Shown piece by piece: positions 1 to 14,600 of a DNA stretch of 64,000 nucleotides. Below the pieces are notes generated by a model, which was not told the origin of the DNA, did no database searches, and was given only the letters and a program-made list of their open reading frames with translations. Location of the stretch: positions 918,262 to 982,261 of the forward strand of contig NW_026111820.1 in the NCBI RefSeq assembly GCF_024679095.1. Reading direction: 5' to 3'. The DNA comes from Eriocheir sinensis. Lineage: Eukaryota; Arthropoda; Malacostraca; Decapoda; Varunidae. How positions within the stretch are numbered: the first letter of the stretch is position 1; each line of letters begins with the position of its first letter. The position numbers and the translations under genes were made by a program.

Positions 1-550
1 ACTGCACGAGGAGGCGAAGACCTTGGAACTTAAGGTCTCCTTGGACTAGACCAAGGTACAGGTGTTTGGAGGCTTGTTGGATGACACAGTACAGTCTGTT
101 CATGCGTGTGGCGAGGACGTTGAGATCTCGAAAGATTTCACATACCTTGGTAGCGTAGTTCATAACAACGGTGAGTCTCGCCAGGAAGTTTTTCGGCGGA
201 TTCGTCTGGCCCACGGTGTTATGGACTCGCTGAGCACGAGTATATGGCATTGTCGATACCTGTGCAGAAGGACAAAGATCCAGATCTTCAAGTCCCTTGT
301 GCCCCCTCTCTTACTCTATGGCTGTGAGACATGGACACTGAATAGTGACTTGGAGAGATGAAGGGATGCGTTTGAAAATAGACTGCCTAGGGCCCTTGGG
401 CAAAATCATGATATATCACGGGAACGGCTGTGATAAACCGGCGATTACTCCATGAGACTGAATGGAGGCATATTACCTATATGATCGGTAATTTTCAGCG
501 CTCCAACTATACGGGCACGTGGCACGCTGCTCAGAAGCCGACCCTGAGTA
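1..550 (+). mobile_element. LINE reverse transcriptase, C-terminal part (5' piece of a split copy)
   Basis: The forward reading shows the region after the RT catalytic core: LHEEAKTLELKV near the start, then FTYLGSVVHNNG (about 140-180) and LLYGCETWTLNSDLER (about 310-360). These are hallmarks of the C-terminal part of non-LTR retrotransposon ORF2 proteins. The copy is dead: there is a TAG at 47-49, a TGA after DLER, and a frame change near 365-430, after which the reading resumes as INRRLLHETEWRHITY and ends near EADP-like codons at about 545. The window edge cuts its 5' side. The clade is not fixed from this fragment. Its natural continuation lies at 1285-1490, beyond unrelated sequence. 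Confidence 0.85.
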
Positions 551-555
551 ACAGT

Positions 556-802
556 TGGGACTTGTTAATTTTGAATAGTGATGAGAATATAACTTCTCAG
601 TTTCTGGGATTAACTTCAGCCGATTAAACACGTCATCTTTTCTTAAAAATGCCGCCTCACGTAACCGTTTATGTTCACCGTCAGTTGAGGAAAGCTTTGT
701 ACATTTTTTCTTTTGACACACGATGCATCTGTCCTTCTGGCGCGGATTGCTTTCGCTGACGTCCAGATGAACCGCTGGAATTGAAGCTTCTTTGGATTCC
801 AT
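556..802 (-). other. Exon-like open segment with a Cys-x2-Cys motif, identity unknown
   Basis: Reading down from 802, an ATG opens about 80 codons with the pattern KDRCIVCQKKKCTKLSST, then charged helical sequence (RLREAAFLRKDDVFNRLKL) and YSHHYSK. The CIxCQ...G...IRxAA...RL...YH layout resembles the N-terminal zinc-binding module of several uncharacterised arthropod proteins that travel with transposons. I cannot name it. Past about 556 the frame runs antisense into the LINE and is meaningless. The segment sits inside the material that separates the two halves of that LINE, so it may belong to an insertion. No clear splice donor was found. Confidence 0.35.
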
Positions 803-1284
803 TATGTGAACATCTACAAAGAAAAGGCGTTACGTTAGCCATCATCTGAGCTAGAAATGTCATAGAGTACATACATATTAGGCCGGAAATGCAATCTCAC
901 AACATCGAACAGACTCCCTAAAAATCTAAATTTGAGATTTTAATTTGAACATTCAACTTTGTATGTTTTCACAGTAACCTAAAAATATTTATCTTACCCA
1001 AAAATGTCTGATTACATCAAAAGAGTTATTTTCAAGATGAGTATTTTGGAGTTATTTGGTTCAGTTATGATTGATTGATTGATTGATAGTTTATTGTTGC
1101 AAGTAAACAACAAAGGAGAATATTATGACAATTTCACATTTTTTTCAAAATGGCCGCCAGAATGAAAATGTCCAAAGAGTGAAATGTCTACCCAATTTAA
1201 TTTCATTCATTAGCTACTGTAGAACCTATTTCTGCAGTAAAACTGCATGCACAACCATTTTTTTACGGATATGTAGCCTGGATC
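803..1284. other. AT-rich spacer inside the split LINE
   Basis: No gene recognised. It holds a short (TGAT)n run near 1070-1088. The right edge at about 1285 is defined only by where LINE sequence resumes. I found no terminal inverted repeats bounding the roughly 740-bp inserted block 550-1285. Confidence 0.4.
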
Positions 1285-1490
1285 CTGGACTACCAGGTTG
1301 TTTCTGACCATCCCGAGTGGAGGAGACCAAGGGGACGCCCACAGAGTTCGTGGCTTGAGCAGGTCGACGGATCCTGCCATGAGGCAGCCTACTTGGGATG
1401 GAGGGGCCGGCATGGAGACTTGTCCGGAGAGACCCCGGGGGTGGCGTCGGAGGGTGGGCGAGGCGATTGATTGATTAGAGTTGCCTCATT
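1285..1490 (+). mobile_element. LINE 3' end (3' piece of the split copy)
   Basis: The forward reading gives WRRPRGRPQSSWLEQVD and RHGDLSGETPGV, the arginine-rich C-terminus that follows the YGHVAR-EADP region in this LINE family. The sequence ends in a short TGATTGATT tail, as expected for a LINE 3' terminus with simple-repeat tails. It begins almost exactly where the 1-550 fragment stops, so both pieces are best read as one copy later separated by about 740 bp. Confidence 0.75.
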
Positions 1491-1496
1491 TACTGT

Positions 1497-1499
<3 letters not shown>

Positions 1500-1552
<53 letters not shown>

Positions 1553-1600
1553 ATGTTGTATTGATATTTCTACAACAATAGGTAAACACACACACACACT

Positions 1601-1651
<51 letters not shown>
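1500..1651. repeat. Two AC microsatellites with short spacer
   Basis: An uninterrupted AC run (1500-1551), a 35-bp spacer, then a second run (1585-1651) with one TGAC interruption. The second run directly abuts the 5' end of a SINE. Confidence 0.97.
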
Positions 1652-1652
<1 letters not shown>

Positions 1653-1883
1653 GCTTCGGTAGCTCAATGGTTAAAGCTCTGTGCTGCCAGGCTTCGCTGC
1701 CGGCATGCAAAGGGGCGAGGAGCGGTTACTGTCCCCCCATGAGCAAGGAGGATCAAGGGAGTGTGGTGTGTGAACTATAAGCAGTACCCAGTGATTGCTA
1801 TAATCAGCTTCCCGGGTCGGGAGGCTACTTAATATATAGAATTGTTGGCGACGACGAGCCCATATCGTCATCAGGCCGTGATG

Positions 1884-1884
<1 letters not shown>
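1652..1884 (+). mobile_element. tRNA-derived SINE bounded by AC repeats
   Basis: The first 85 bases look like a tRNA head. A perfect box A (TAGCTCAATGG, 1660-1670) is followed by a degenerate box B (GGTTACTGTCC, 1724-1734), the internal RNA polymerase III promoter. A roughly 150-bp unrelated body follows and ends directly in an AC microsatellite at 1885. It differs from the SINEs at 13.4, 27.9 and 49.8 kb and so represents a second family. The AC tails on both sides suggest insertion into, or growth of, an AC repeat. Confidence 0.75.

Positions 1885-1943
<59 letters not shown>
1885..1943. repeat. AC microsatellite, SINE tail
   Basis: Uninterrupted AC dinucleotides directly following the SINE body. 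Confidence 0.97.
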
Positions 1944-1945
<2 letters not shown>

Positions 1946-2830
1946 TGGTCTCCTTGGAGTGGTGAGTGTTTATTAACCAAATGTTTTGCCGAAATAATGT
2001 GTTTGTTTCAGGTTATATTTTTCAGAGGGCGTCTCAGAGGAGCCCTTCATGGAATTTGCTTTTTTTTTAATTTATAAAAAAAATTAGCTACTAGAGTTAA
2101 AATAATAAATATGTTATAGATTATTGGTTTGACTTGATTGGGTTCATTTGCAGACATCATTTGTATTTTACATTAATATTTTTGTGAAGGGAAAAAAATG
2201 TACCGTTGACACCACTCTGAGGGTCGAGTGGTATCAGGTACGTACGTACGTGAATTGCACTTTTTTTTTTTTAAATCACGTTGTTTCTTGTGATATCTTA
2301 CTAAGCCCGTGGGCTTGTCTCGCGCCAGGCTGTGTTCAAACGTGATAGGCAATAAATATTAAAGACACTGCGTCCGTCTGCCGGTGTGTTTTGCTAAGAG
2401 AGGTGTGGAGTCGGAGTCGTAACCTTAAAATTTTCTGGTCGTCGAAAATTTTTATATCCGACTCCACACTCGTGATTAGTAGGCCGGCCGGGTAGACAGG
2501 GTAAGCAGCATTCCTGACTGCCTTTCTAAAGTAACATCATCTCCCTCTCCTTTTAAAAATTCCCTTCCCTCTCCCCTTCCAGACGCCTCTCCATCCAAAA
2601 TGTACGAAGTGGATTTATTATTTTGTTTACCCATGCACTGTTCCCTTTCCGTAAAAAAAAAATAAAAAAAACTACTACTTCCTCCTTGGTCTCATTTTTC
2701 TGATTCTTTCTTCCGTATCTCATTCACCTTCCTCATTGGCCTCTCTCATTCTTAATTATGGTAAAAAATCGAAGTAGTTTTCATCTATTTTTTTAAGCAA
2801 TGACACCGATTTTCACACTCTTCCGTCCCG
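1944..2830. other. AT-rich intergenic stretch
   Basis: No gene recognised. It contains homopolymer T and A runs and the small foldback at 2403-2469. Confidence 0.6.
2403..2469. repeat. 67-bp foldback with 13-bp perfect arms
   Basis: GTGTGGAGTCGGA at 2403-2415 is matched by its exact reverse complement at 2457-2469. Inside lies a second inverted pair (AAAATTTTC and GAAAATTTT) around an 8-base loop. This nested cruciform is too ordered for chance and may be a minimal MITE or an RNA hairpin. Confidence 0.8.
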
Positions 2831-2831
2831 C

Positions 2832-3695
2832 GACATACAGATGGTTCACACATTCTTCCCGCAACATACAGATGGTTCACACATTCTTCCCGTAACATAC
2901 AGATGGTTCACACACTCTTCCCGTAACATACAGATGGTTCACACATTCTTCCCGCAACATACAGATGGTTCACACACTCTTCCCGTAACATACAGATGGT
3001 TCACACACTCTTCCCGTAACATACAGATGGTTCACACATTCTTCCCGTAACACAGAGATGGTTCACACATTCTTCCCGTAACATACAGATGGTTCACACA
3101 TTCTTCCCGTAACATACAGATGGTTCACACATTCTTTCCGTAACATACAGATGGTTCACACATTCTTTCCGTAACATACAGATGGTTCACATTCTTCCAG
3201 ATGGTTCACATTCTTCCATACAGATGGTTCATTCTTTCCGTAACATACAGATGGTTCACACATTCTTCCTGTAACATACAGATGGTTCACACATTCTTCC
3301 TGTAACATACAAATGGTTTCTTCCTGTAACATACAGATGGTTCACACATTCTTCCCTCCTGTAACATACAGATGGTTCACATTCTTCCCTCCTGTAACAT
3401 ACAGATGGTTCACACATTCTTCCTGTAACATAGAGATGGTTCACACATTCTTCCTGTAACATACAGATGGTTCACACATTCTTCCTGTAACATACAGATG
3501 GTTCACACATTCTTCCTGTAACATACAGATGGTTCACACATTCTTCCTGTAACATACAGATGGTTCACATTCTTCCCTCCGTAACATACAGATGGTTCAC
3601 ACATTCTTCACATTCTCCCGTAACATACAGATGGTTCACATTCTTCCCTCCCGTAACATACAGATGGTTCACACATTCTTCCCATGACATACACA
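2832..3695. repeat. 31-bp minisatellite, about 27 copies
   Basis: The unit is CATACAGATGGTTCACACAT followed by TCTTCCCGTAA. The first copies keep an exact 31-bp spacing (CATACAG at 2834, 2865, 2896). After about 3180 units are shortened or lengthened by deletions and CCTCC insertions. Because 31 is not a multiple of three, open frames here repeat every three units and are not genes. Confidence 0.95.
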
Positions 3696-3895
3696 TTCAC
3701 ACATCCTTCCATTCACAGGCGAGGCGGGCGGCAAGCAACAGGCAGTGACGGGAATAGAATGAATGAATGTGCATTGGAACCACAGCAAGAATGGTCGAAT
3801 GAGACAACAGAACCACAACAAGAATGAGGGAGGGAATGAGATACCAGCAGCAGAACCACCACAGCAAGAATTATATACAGACCTTACTGTAGTGA

Positions 3896-3980
3896 ATGCA
3901 TGTGGTAGTGGTAGTAATAGTAGCAGTAGTGGTAGTAATAATAGTAATAGTAGTAGTAGTAGTAGTAATAATAATAGTAA

Positions 3981-4018
<38 letters not shown>

Positions 4019-4079
4019 ATATTAATAGTAGTAGTAGTAGTAGTAGTAGTAATAATAGTAGTAGTTTGCAAGATTTATA
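3896..4079. repeat. (TAG)n trinucleotide array
   Basis: TAGTAG units with scattered TAA variants. The open frames (poly-Ser/Asn or poly-Val/Ile) are a by-product. Confidence 0.95.
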
Positions 4080-4087
4080 GTAGCAAG

Positions 4088-5345
4088 AGCTTCCTCCTCC
4101 TCCTCCTCTTCCTCCTCTTCTTCCTCCTCCTCCTTGCTCCTCCTCCTCTTTTACTATATCTTCTCTCTCCTTCTGTTCGTGTTTTCCCTCCTTCCTAATA
4201 TATATTTTCTTCTCCTCTTCTTCTTTTTCTTTTTCTTCTTCTTCTTTTCTTCCTATATTATTTTGTCATTTATTTCTTCTTTCCTTTATTTTTCTTCATT
4301 TCTGATATATGTCATTCTTTATCCTTCTTCCTCCTCCTCCTCCTTCTTTATCGCTTCCCCTCCCTCTCCTCTTCCTATATGATTAATTTTTCTCTCATGT
4401 ATCTCTCTTTCCTTTCTAATTTTTCCTCCTCCTCCTCCTCCTCTTCCTTCCTCTTTCCTTTCTTATTTTTCTTCCTTTGCTCCTTCTCCTCCTCCTCCTC
4501 TTCCTTCTTTGACCCCTCCTCTTCCTCTCCTAGGATTCGTTTTCTATAATTTTATGTCTTTTTCCTTTCTACTTCTCCTTTTCCTTCCTCTCTCCCCCTT
4601 TCTGCCCTTTCTTCCTTTATTCTCCTGCTTATTATTTCTTCTTCTCAGGTTTTTTTTAATATATTTTTCCTTTTCTCCGTTTTCATTCCATCTTCAATTC
4701 TGTTCCGCCTCCTCCTCTTAATTTTTTTTCTATATCTCCAGCGTCAGTTTTCTTCCTCGGTTTCTGCTCCTAATTGTTCTCCTCCTCCTCCTCCTCGATC
4801 TTCTCCTCTTGTAAACTTATGTCTTTCTTATACTTCTTCCTCCTCCTCTTCCTTGTTTTCTATTTCCTTCCTTAATTTTATCCTTCATTTCTCCTCCTAC
4901 TTGTCCTCCTCCTCCTCTTCTAAACTTATGTCTTTCTTATACTTCTCTTCCTCCTCCTCTTCCTTGTTTTCTATTTCCATCATTTATTTTCGTCCGTCAT
5001 TTCTCCTCCTCCTCCTCCACTTCCTCTTCTAAACTTATGTAGTTCTTATACTACTATCTTCCTCATCCGTCTCCTCCTCTTCCTTGTTTTCTATTTCCAT
5101 CATTTATTTTCGTCCGTCATTTCTCCTCTTACGGATCCTCCTCTAGCTATAATTTTCTTCCTCTGTTCCTCCTCCTTCTAAACTTACGTCTTTCTTATAT
5201 TCCTCTTTTCATAGTTTTCATTACACCTCCTTTTCTGTTCCTCCTCCTCCTCCTTTCTTATTTTCTATGTTTTCCTTCGTTCCTCTCCTACAAATCCTCA
5301 TCTATATTTTTCCTTAGTTCCTCCTCCTCCTATTTTTCCTCTTCT
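4088..5345. repeat. 1.25-kb pyrimidine-rich tract with an internal ~115-bp tandem repeat
   Basis: One strand is almost purely C and T, built from CTC/CTT triplets. From about 4800 to 5215 a unit of about 115 bp recurs, recognisable by TAAACTTATGTCTTTCTTAT followed by TTCCTTGTTTTCTATTTCC. No gene recognised. Confidence 0.85.
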
Positions 5346-5932
5346 AAATATTCCCATCTCCTTCCCCAATAATTTGCATGCAAGAGAAAGTATATTAAGG
5401 CATGGGTGTATATTGAACAGATGCATTAGTTTCGTCATTCTTGTGTATTTCCATGACAGATAATACTAATAACAATAATAATAATGTTTCACTAGTCTCG
5501 TACGTGCACTGAGGGAACCCGGGCCTTCAGAGTACAAGCCAGGGCAGCAAGCAAATTCAACCATCGTGCCAGGGGCCAATTCTGCGGCACTACACCTGAC
5601 GTCCCAGCCTAACAGAGTGGACATTGAGGGAATGATGACTGATGATGAGACTAATGCACTTGTTCAATACACTCTTTACTGTCATTCACACTTCCTCCTG
5701 CTTCCATATTATACAGGAGGAGGAGGAAGGGGATCTGGAGGAGGATAAGTAGGAGGAGGAGGAGGAGCTCATAAGGGACTCAGTTGATGTGCTGCCCCAA
5801 CTTTTATTGCAAGGGTCCGGGTCCATCCCCAGCACTGTGAGGTACACACTTTGAGATTTTGAACTGTTATTGCCACGTCACTGATGCTTCACGAATTCAA
5901 ATATACAAGAAAAAGATGAGTGGCAAGCACAA

Positions 5933-5971
<39 letters not shown>

Positions 5972-6067
5972 GGGCCTAGACTCAAGCCATTTTTTTCTAT
6001 CATTTATTTATTTACTTAATACTAATACAAATTTAATCTCTTCACCAAAGTCTGAGTTGGGAAAAGG

Positions 6068-6131
<64 letters not shown>

Positions 6132-6297
6132 GGAAATACTAATATATTTTGATTTGATGTAAGGGATATGTGTCGTAAGCTTGAAATGCTCTCATTCTTG
6201 ATGCACCAATTTTAAAGTTTCCCACAGCAGTTTGTCACTGTTTGGCTGCCCTGGGAACTGTCACTGTCTGGCTGGCACTAAGACGATGCTGTCACCG
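5346..6297. other. Gene-free stretch with two TC microsatellites
   Basis: It holds (TC)n at about 5935-5969 and 6071-6129 and a GGA-rich patch near 5716-5770. The short open frames have no recognisable product. Confidence 0.6.
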
Positions 6298-6645
6298 TTA
6301 ACCCCTTGACTGCGGATTTCCTATAAGAAGACATCACTTAGCAACAGGAATGGAACAAAAAGTGGCTGCTACAATTCAATGAAGAAAAATGTAAAGTACT
6401 GCACCCTGGGAGGGGATATCCAGCAGACCAGTGCCACATGGGAAACACTCCACTATCCACCACAGAGGCAGAGGAAGACCTGGGAGTGTATGTTACCAGG
6501 CTACCAGTGAAGGGATATCCAGCACACCAATACCACATGGGAAACACTCCACTATCCACCACAGAGGCAGAGGAAGACCTGGGAGTATATGTTATCAGGC
6601 TACTAGTGAAAGCCAAATCTGTGCCAATCGCAGCGGACGTGTTAG
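6298..6645 (+). mobile_element. TTAA-bounded module carrying LINE RT sequence, copy 1
   Basis: It starts with TTAACCCCTTGACTGCGGA and ends with CGCAGCGGACGTGTTAG, a mutated TTAA. Between them is reverse-transcriptase 'thumb' coding sequence: WLLQFNEEKCKVLH then HMGNTPLSTTEAEEDLGVYV, typical of CR1/jockey-group ORF2. A block of exactly 99 bp (33 codons) from 6414 is tandemly repeated from 6513. The same outer limits and inner content recur at 27,215 and 28,899, so the limits are real element ends and not accidents of one locus. Confidence 0.7.
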
Positions 6646-6837
6646 CAGCGCACTGATTAGGGTGGGTGTCTGCAGCCAGGCATGGGCGGTAGATTGACCT
6701 CATGTGTAGACGTGGGAAATTTGTCCACATTGGATCAAATGTGGCGCCCAAGCCTGGCTGTACACACCTGATCACTGACCTCCAGTGAGTGGCACGTTAG
6801 GAGCAGCCTGGTAGTGACACTGCAATGCTGAGTGACA

Positions 6838-6841
<4 letters not shown>

Positions 6842-6932
<91 letters not shown>

Positions 6933-7006
6933 CACAGGCCCCACAGGATGTCACTCCACAGTATGTTTACAAACCCCACAGACACATGATCCCCGGACAC
7001 ATAAAT

Positions 7007-7088
<82 letters not shown>

Positions 7089-7160
7089 CACAGGCCCCAC
7101 AGGATGTCACCCCACAGTATGTTTACAAACCCCACAGACACAAGACCCCCCGACACATAA

Positions 7161-7222
<62 letters not shown>
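6842..7222. repeat. Compound repeat: (TC)n plus an 82-bp spacer
   Basis: Three TC runs (6842-6929, 7011-7084, 7165-7222) alternate with two nearly identical spacers of about 82 bp that begin AGCCACAGGCCCCACAGGAT. This is a tandem duplication of a unit of about 155 bp that includes the microsatellite. Confidence 0.9.
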
Positions 7223-7223
<1 letters not shown>

Positions 7224-8196
7224 CATTAATGTAAACACAATGTAAGTTAACTGAATAAATATGGAGATACGGAAAGTCTTGTTTGAATGGAGCCGGCACA
7301 GAGGAGAGAGAAATATGATGTAAAAATAAGAGAAAAGAAGAAATTTGGAATAATTAGAAGCATGCAGAGGACCTGATACTACTATAACTACTACTTCTAC
7401 AGATATCACTATATTACACAACGGCTGGAAGTGGTGAATGCTGAGCTCTGAGGGTCTGAGTTCAGAGTCCAGTTTCCAACCTTTAATTCTCCCTCTAAAG
7501 ACAACCCGAAGGAACACAAGAAGGAAGAGAGGAAAGGATCAAAGAGATGGAGTTCATTACAATGAGATAAAAGAGCTACACTAAGTCTTATAGGAAATTG
7601 GAGAAGGATGAGAATTAGTTTTTAAGTGAGAGAAGATTGTCATACAGGAGATGAAAGCACTGGAGAGATGGAGATACTAAGAGGGTTGGTATTCTCAAAC
7701 ACTTCCGCCCCTCACATCAACTATTTCCAAAGGCATAAAAGGAGATCAGTCAGGCTCTAAAGGGTGGTATTTTAAGTTATTGTTACAGAAGAAGGGTCAA
7801 ACTACCACCAGGGCCATGAAACTACCCCTGGAAATGCCTCCTACAACTCATACAAAAGCCTTGTTGAATCTGTGTGCTTGGGCGCCGAAATGTTAAAAGA
7901 ATATGATGGTTAGTCTTGTATGAAAATGGAGAAGGGATGAGATGTAATTTTTATGAGAGAATACGAGTGGCATGGAAGTGTTGGATAGAAATGATTTAAT
8001 CGCGATGGAAGGGAGGAGGCAACTAAGAGGACACAGTAAGAAATTGAGAAAGGGGACTTGTTGAAAGACATGCAGTTTTCCATAGAGGAGTGTGGATACA
8101 TGGAATGGACAAAGCAAAGACCTTGTTGAGGCTGGCAGTGACCAGAAAATGAAGAAAAAGCTAGACAAATATAGATTGGGAGACAGGACTGACCAT
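7223..8196. other. Repeat-derived sequence interrupted by the 8.2-kb transposon
   Basis: No intact gene. The end reads KLDKYRLGDRTD, like the C-terminus of a LINE protein. It continues after the transposon at 11,559 into a short tail and an AC repeat (11,601-11,629). A similar KLDKLRFGDRT-like tail follows the module at 29,248. Around 7785-7860 there is similarity to the tandem repeat at 28.3 kb. Confidence 0.5.
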
Positions 8197-11558
<3,362 letters not shown>

Positions 11559-11566
11559 CTGACCAT

Positions 11567-11598
11567 GCTTGAGCTGAGGCCCTGTATACTGCAAATAG

Positions 11599-11632
<34 letters not shown>

Positions 11633-11640
11633 TTTATTTC
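11567..11640 (+). repeat. Right flank of the transposon with AC microsatellite
   Basis: It continues the pre-insertion repeat of 7.2-8.2 kb, then an AC run at 11,601-11,629. Confidence 0.7.
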
Positions 11641-14600
11641 ATATTTGTTTCAGCTGTTCTTCGTGTGAGTCAGAACTTGAGTCCACGCCACCACTAAAGT
11701 GTTTTCTCTATTGCAAGTGTCACAGCCTAACTAACATTCCTGAGAGCCACAAGCTACACCTTTCTTTCTTATTTTACTTTTCTTCTTTGTCTTTTCTTAG
11801 CACCAGTGTTGTGATGGGATGTTCTCCTTCTCCTTCCTTCTTCATCTCTCACACTTCCTTCCACCCCCTTCAAGTTGAAGGGACCGCCTTTCATCACCTC
11901 CCTTCAATGTTGTCTGTTTGTCTGTATATCATGTTTGTTTTCCGCCGCGACAAAAGTCCGAGTATACATAAGGTCGCGCGCACTGTTTCGCTGTGAGCTC
12001 ATTATACATGTTTTTGCCATTCTAAAAATACTAGTGCTTTATGGGACCAGATGGCTCCATGGCAGTGTTTGGCTGGGAGGGAGGGAGAAGTGTTTGTAAG
12101 AGTGGAGAGACAGGAAAAAGTAATGGTGAGGGCGACTGTTTCCACTAGTGCTTTATGGGACCAGATGGCTCCATGACAGTGTTTGGCTGGGAGGGAGGGA
12201 GAGGGAGGGAGAAGTGTTTGTAAGAGTGGAGAGGAAGGAAAAGTAATGGTGAAGGCGACTGTTTCCTTTGTGTGTCATAATTTGAGCACATGCCAGCACT
12301 GTGAAGGAGAGTAAGTGTAATTCCTATTGTAACTGTCACAGCATAAAATTCACAAGGCACAGATTTCTTTCTCTTTCCTTTTTCCTCTTCTTCCTTCTTT
12401 CCTCTTGTCCTTGTCCGCTTTTATCGCCCGGTTAGTGGTAGCAGTAATGGTAGTTCTTTCCTCTTTCCTACAAAATTTCCATGCAGTTTTTCCAAGCTGC
12501 ATGGTTCTTTTTCCTTTCTTGCCAGCTTTGGCTGGAGGGATGGGGGGTGGGAAGGAGCCTTCGCCTTTGCTGTCCTTCATCTTCCACCTTTGATTAGATA
12601 GTTAGTGTAGCTTGTCACAAACAGCCTCATAAGGACCAGCAGGTCTGGTGTTGTTTGTTCTTCCTTTGTGTTCTTCTTCAGCAGTGCCACCATTCTGTAG
12701 ATTAGTAAGTGCTTCTTCTTGTTGTAATTGACTGTTTGTTCTCTTCCCTCAAGGTCCTGCCATTACTTTGCCTTCCTTCAGCTTCTTCACAGCCCAAAAT
12801 CACAAGGCACAGATTTCCTTCTCTTTTATTTTTCCTCTTCCTTCTTATTCTTCAGCAGTGCCACCATTCTGTAGATTAGTAAGTGCTTCTTCTTGTTGTA
12901 ATTGACTGTTTGTTCTCTTCCCTCAAGGTCCTGCCATTACTTATCCTTCTTTCAGCTTCTTCACAGCCCAAAATCACAAGGTACATATTTCCTTCTCTTT
13001 TATTTTTCCTCTTCCTTCTTATTCTTCAGCAGTGCCACCATTCTGTAGATTAGTAAGTGCTTCTTCTTGTTGTAATTGACTGACTGTTCTCTTCCCTCCA
13101 TTACTTTGCCTTCCTTCAGCTTCTTCACAGCCCAAAATCACAATGTACATATTTTTCCTTTCTTCCTCTTCCTTCTTATTCTTCAGCAGTGCCACCATTA
13201 TAAGGACTATTAAATGCTTCTTCTTGTCGTAACTGTCCATTCCCTTTCCTTCAGTCTCTTCATGTGTCTCTTTTTCTGTGTTTCCTCTCTTCCATTGTAG
13301 CTGCAGATTTCTTTCTCTTTCCTTTTTATCCTCTTCCTCCTTCTACTCCTTCACCAGTGCCACAGAATTCTTCCTCTTTTCATTTTTCCTCCTCCTTCTC
13401 CTCTGCCTATAGCACCAGTAGGCTCTCTCGAGGGACCACTTGGAAGACCCCAGTCCGTTCGTGGCACAGGCGAATTTAATTTATAGTGGCTGCTGTGATG
13501 TATGACTCTGCTTGGCCCATGCTGCCCCCCGGTGCTCCTCTTGACCGAAGTCGCTGAAGTCAAGGTTGATTGAAGACCTGGGCAGCATGTGGGTAATATT
13601 CCACCACTGGCCGATGGTTAAGAATTGTCAGTGTCTTGCAGAGGGACTTGAGCCTGGGTCCTTGGGGTCATGGCATCCAAGCACCGACCACTCAGCCATC
13701 GTCAGTAAGTGTTTTTCTTTGCTCAAACCTGCAGTGTCTTCCTTCTAAGTTCAACACACACAAGCCACACCACACTCCCTCTGTTTTGTCTTCTTTCTCT
13801 TCCTTTCACTAGTGCTGTCATTGTGAGGTAAGCATTTCTTCCTGTTCAAACCCTGCAGTGTGTCCCTTCTTAAGTTCAACACACACAAGCCACACAACTC
13901 CATTTTGTCTTCTTTCTCTTCCTTTCACTAGTGCTGTCATTGTGAGGTAAGCATTTCTTCTTGTTCAAACCCTGCAGTGTGTCCCTTCTTAAGTTCAACA
14001 CACACAAGCCACACTACACTCCCTCTGTTCCACCTTCTTTCTCTTCCTTTCACTAGTGCTGTCACTGTGAGGGGTAACTAGTGTTTTCTTCTTCCTTCAT
14101 GTTCCATCTGTCGCTGTTCTTCCTCTAAGGTACGGCCACTTCATCGCCTCCCTTCAACTTCTTCTTCCCTCTCTTTTGGGTTTGCTTCCTGTGCTTCATC
14201 ACATCAGTACTTGAGCCAAAACTGCCATTGTGAGGGGTAACTAGTGTTTTTTTTTCATATTCTATCCATCCTTGTTCCTCCTCTAAGGCACGGCAACTTC
14301 ATAACCTCCCTGCAACTTCTTCTTTTTCCCTCTCCTTCGTGTTTGCTTCCTATGTTTAATCACGTCAGTACTTGAGCCAACGCTGCCATTGTGAGGGGTA
14401 ACTAGTGTTTTTTTCATGTTCTACTCATCCCTGTTCTTCCTCTAAGGCACAGCAAGTTCATCGCCTCCCTTCAACTTCTTCCCTCTCCTTTGGGTTTGCT
14501 TCCTGCTTCCTCACATCGGTACTTGAGCCAACGCTGCCATTGTGAGGGGTAACTAGTGCTTTTTCATATTCTATCCATCCTTGTTCTTCCTCTAAGGTAC

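Noticed and set aside
2832..3695. Possible CRISPR array (31-bp repeats)
   Set aside because: Units are contiguous without variable spacers and the context is eukaryotic, so this is a minisatellite.
3763..4198. Poly-Ser/Asn and poly-Val/Ile frames
   Set aside because: Trinucleotide repeat read in different frames.
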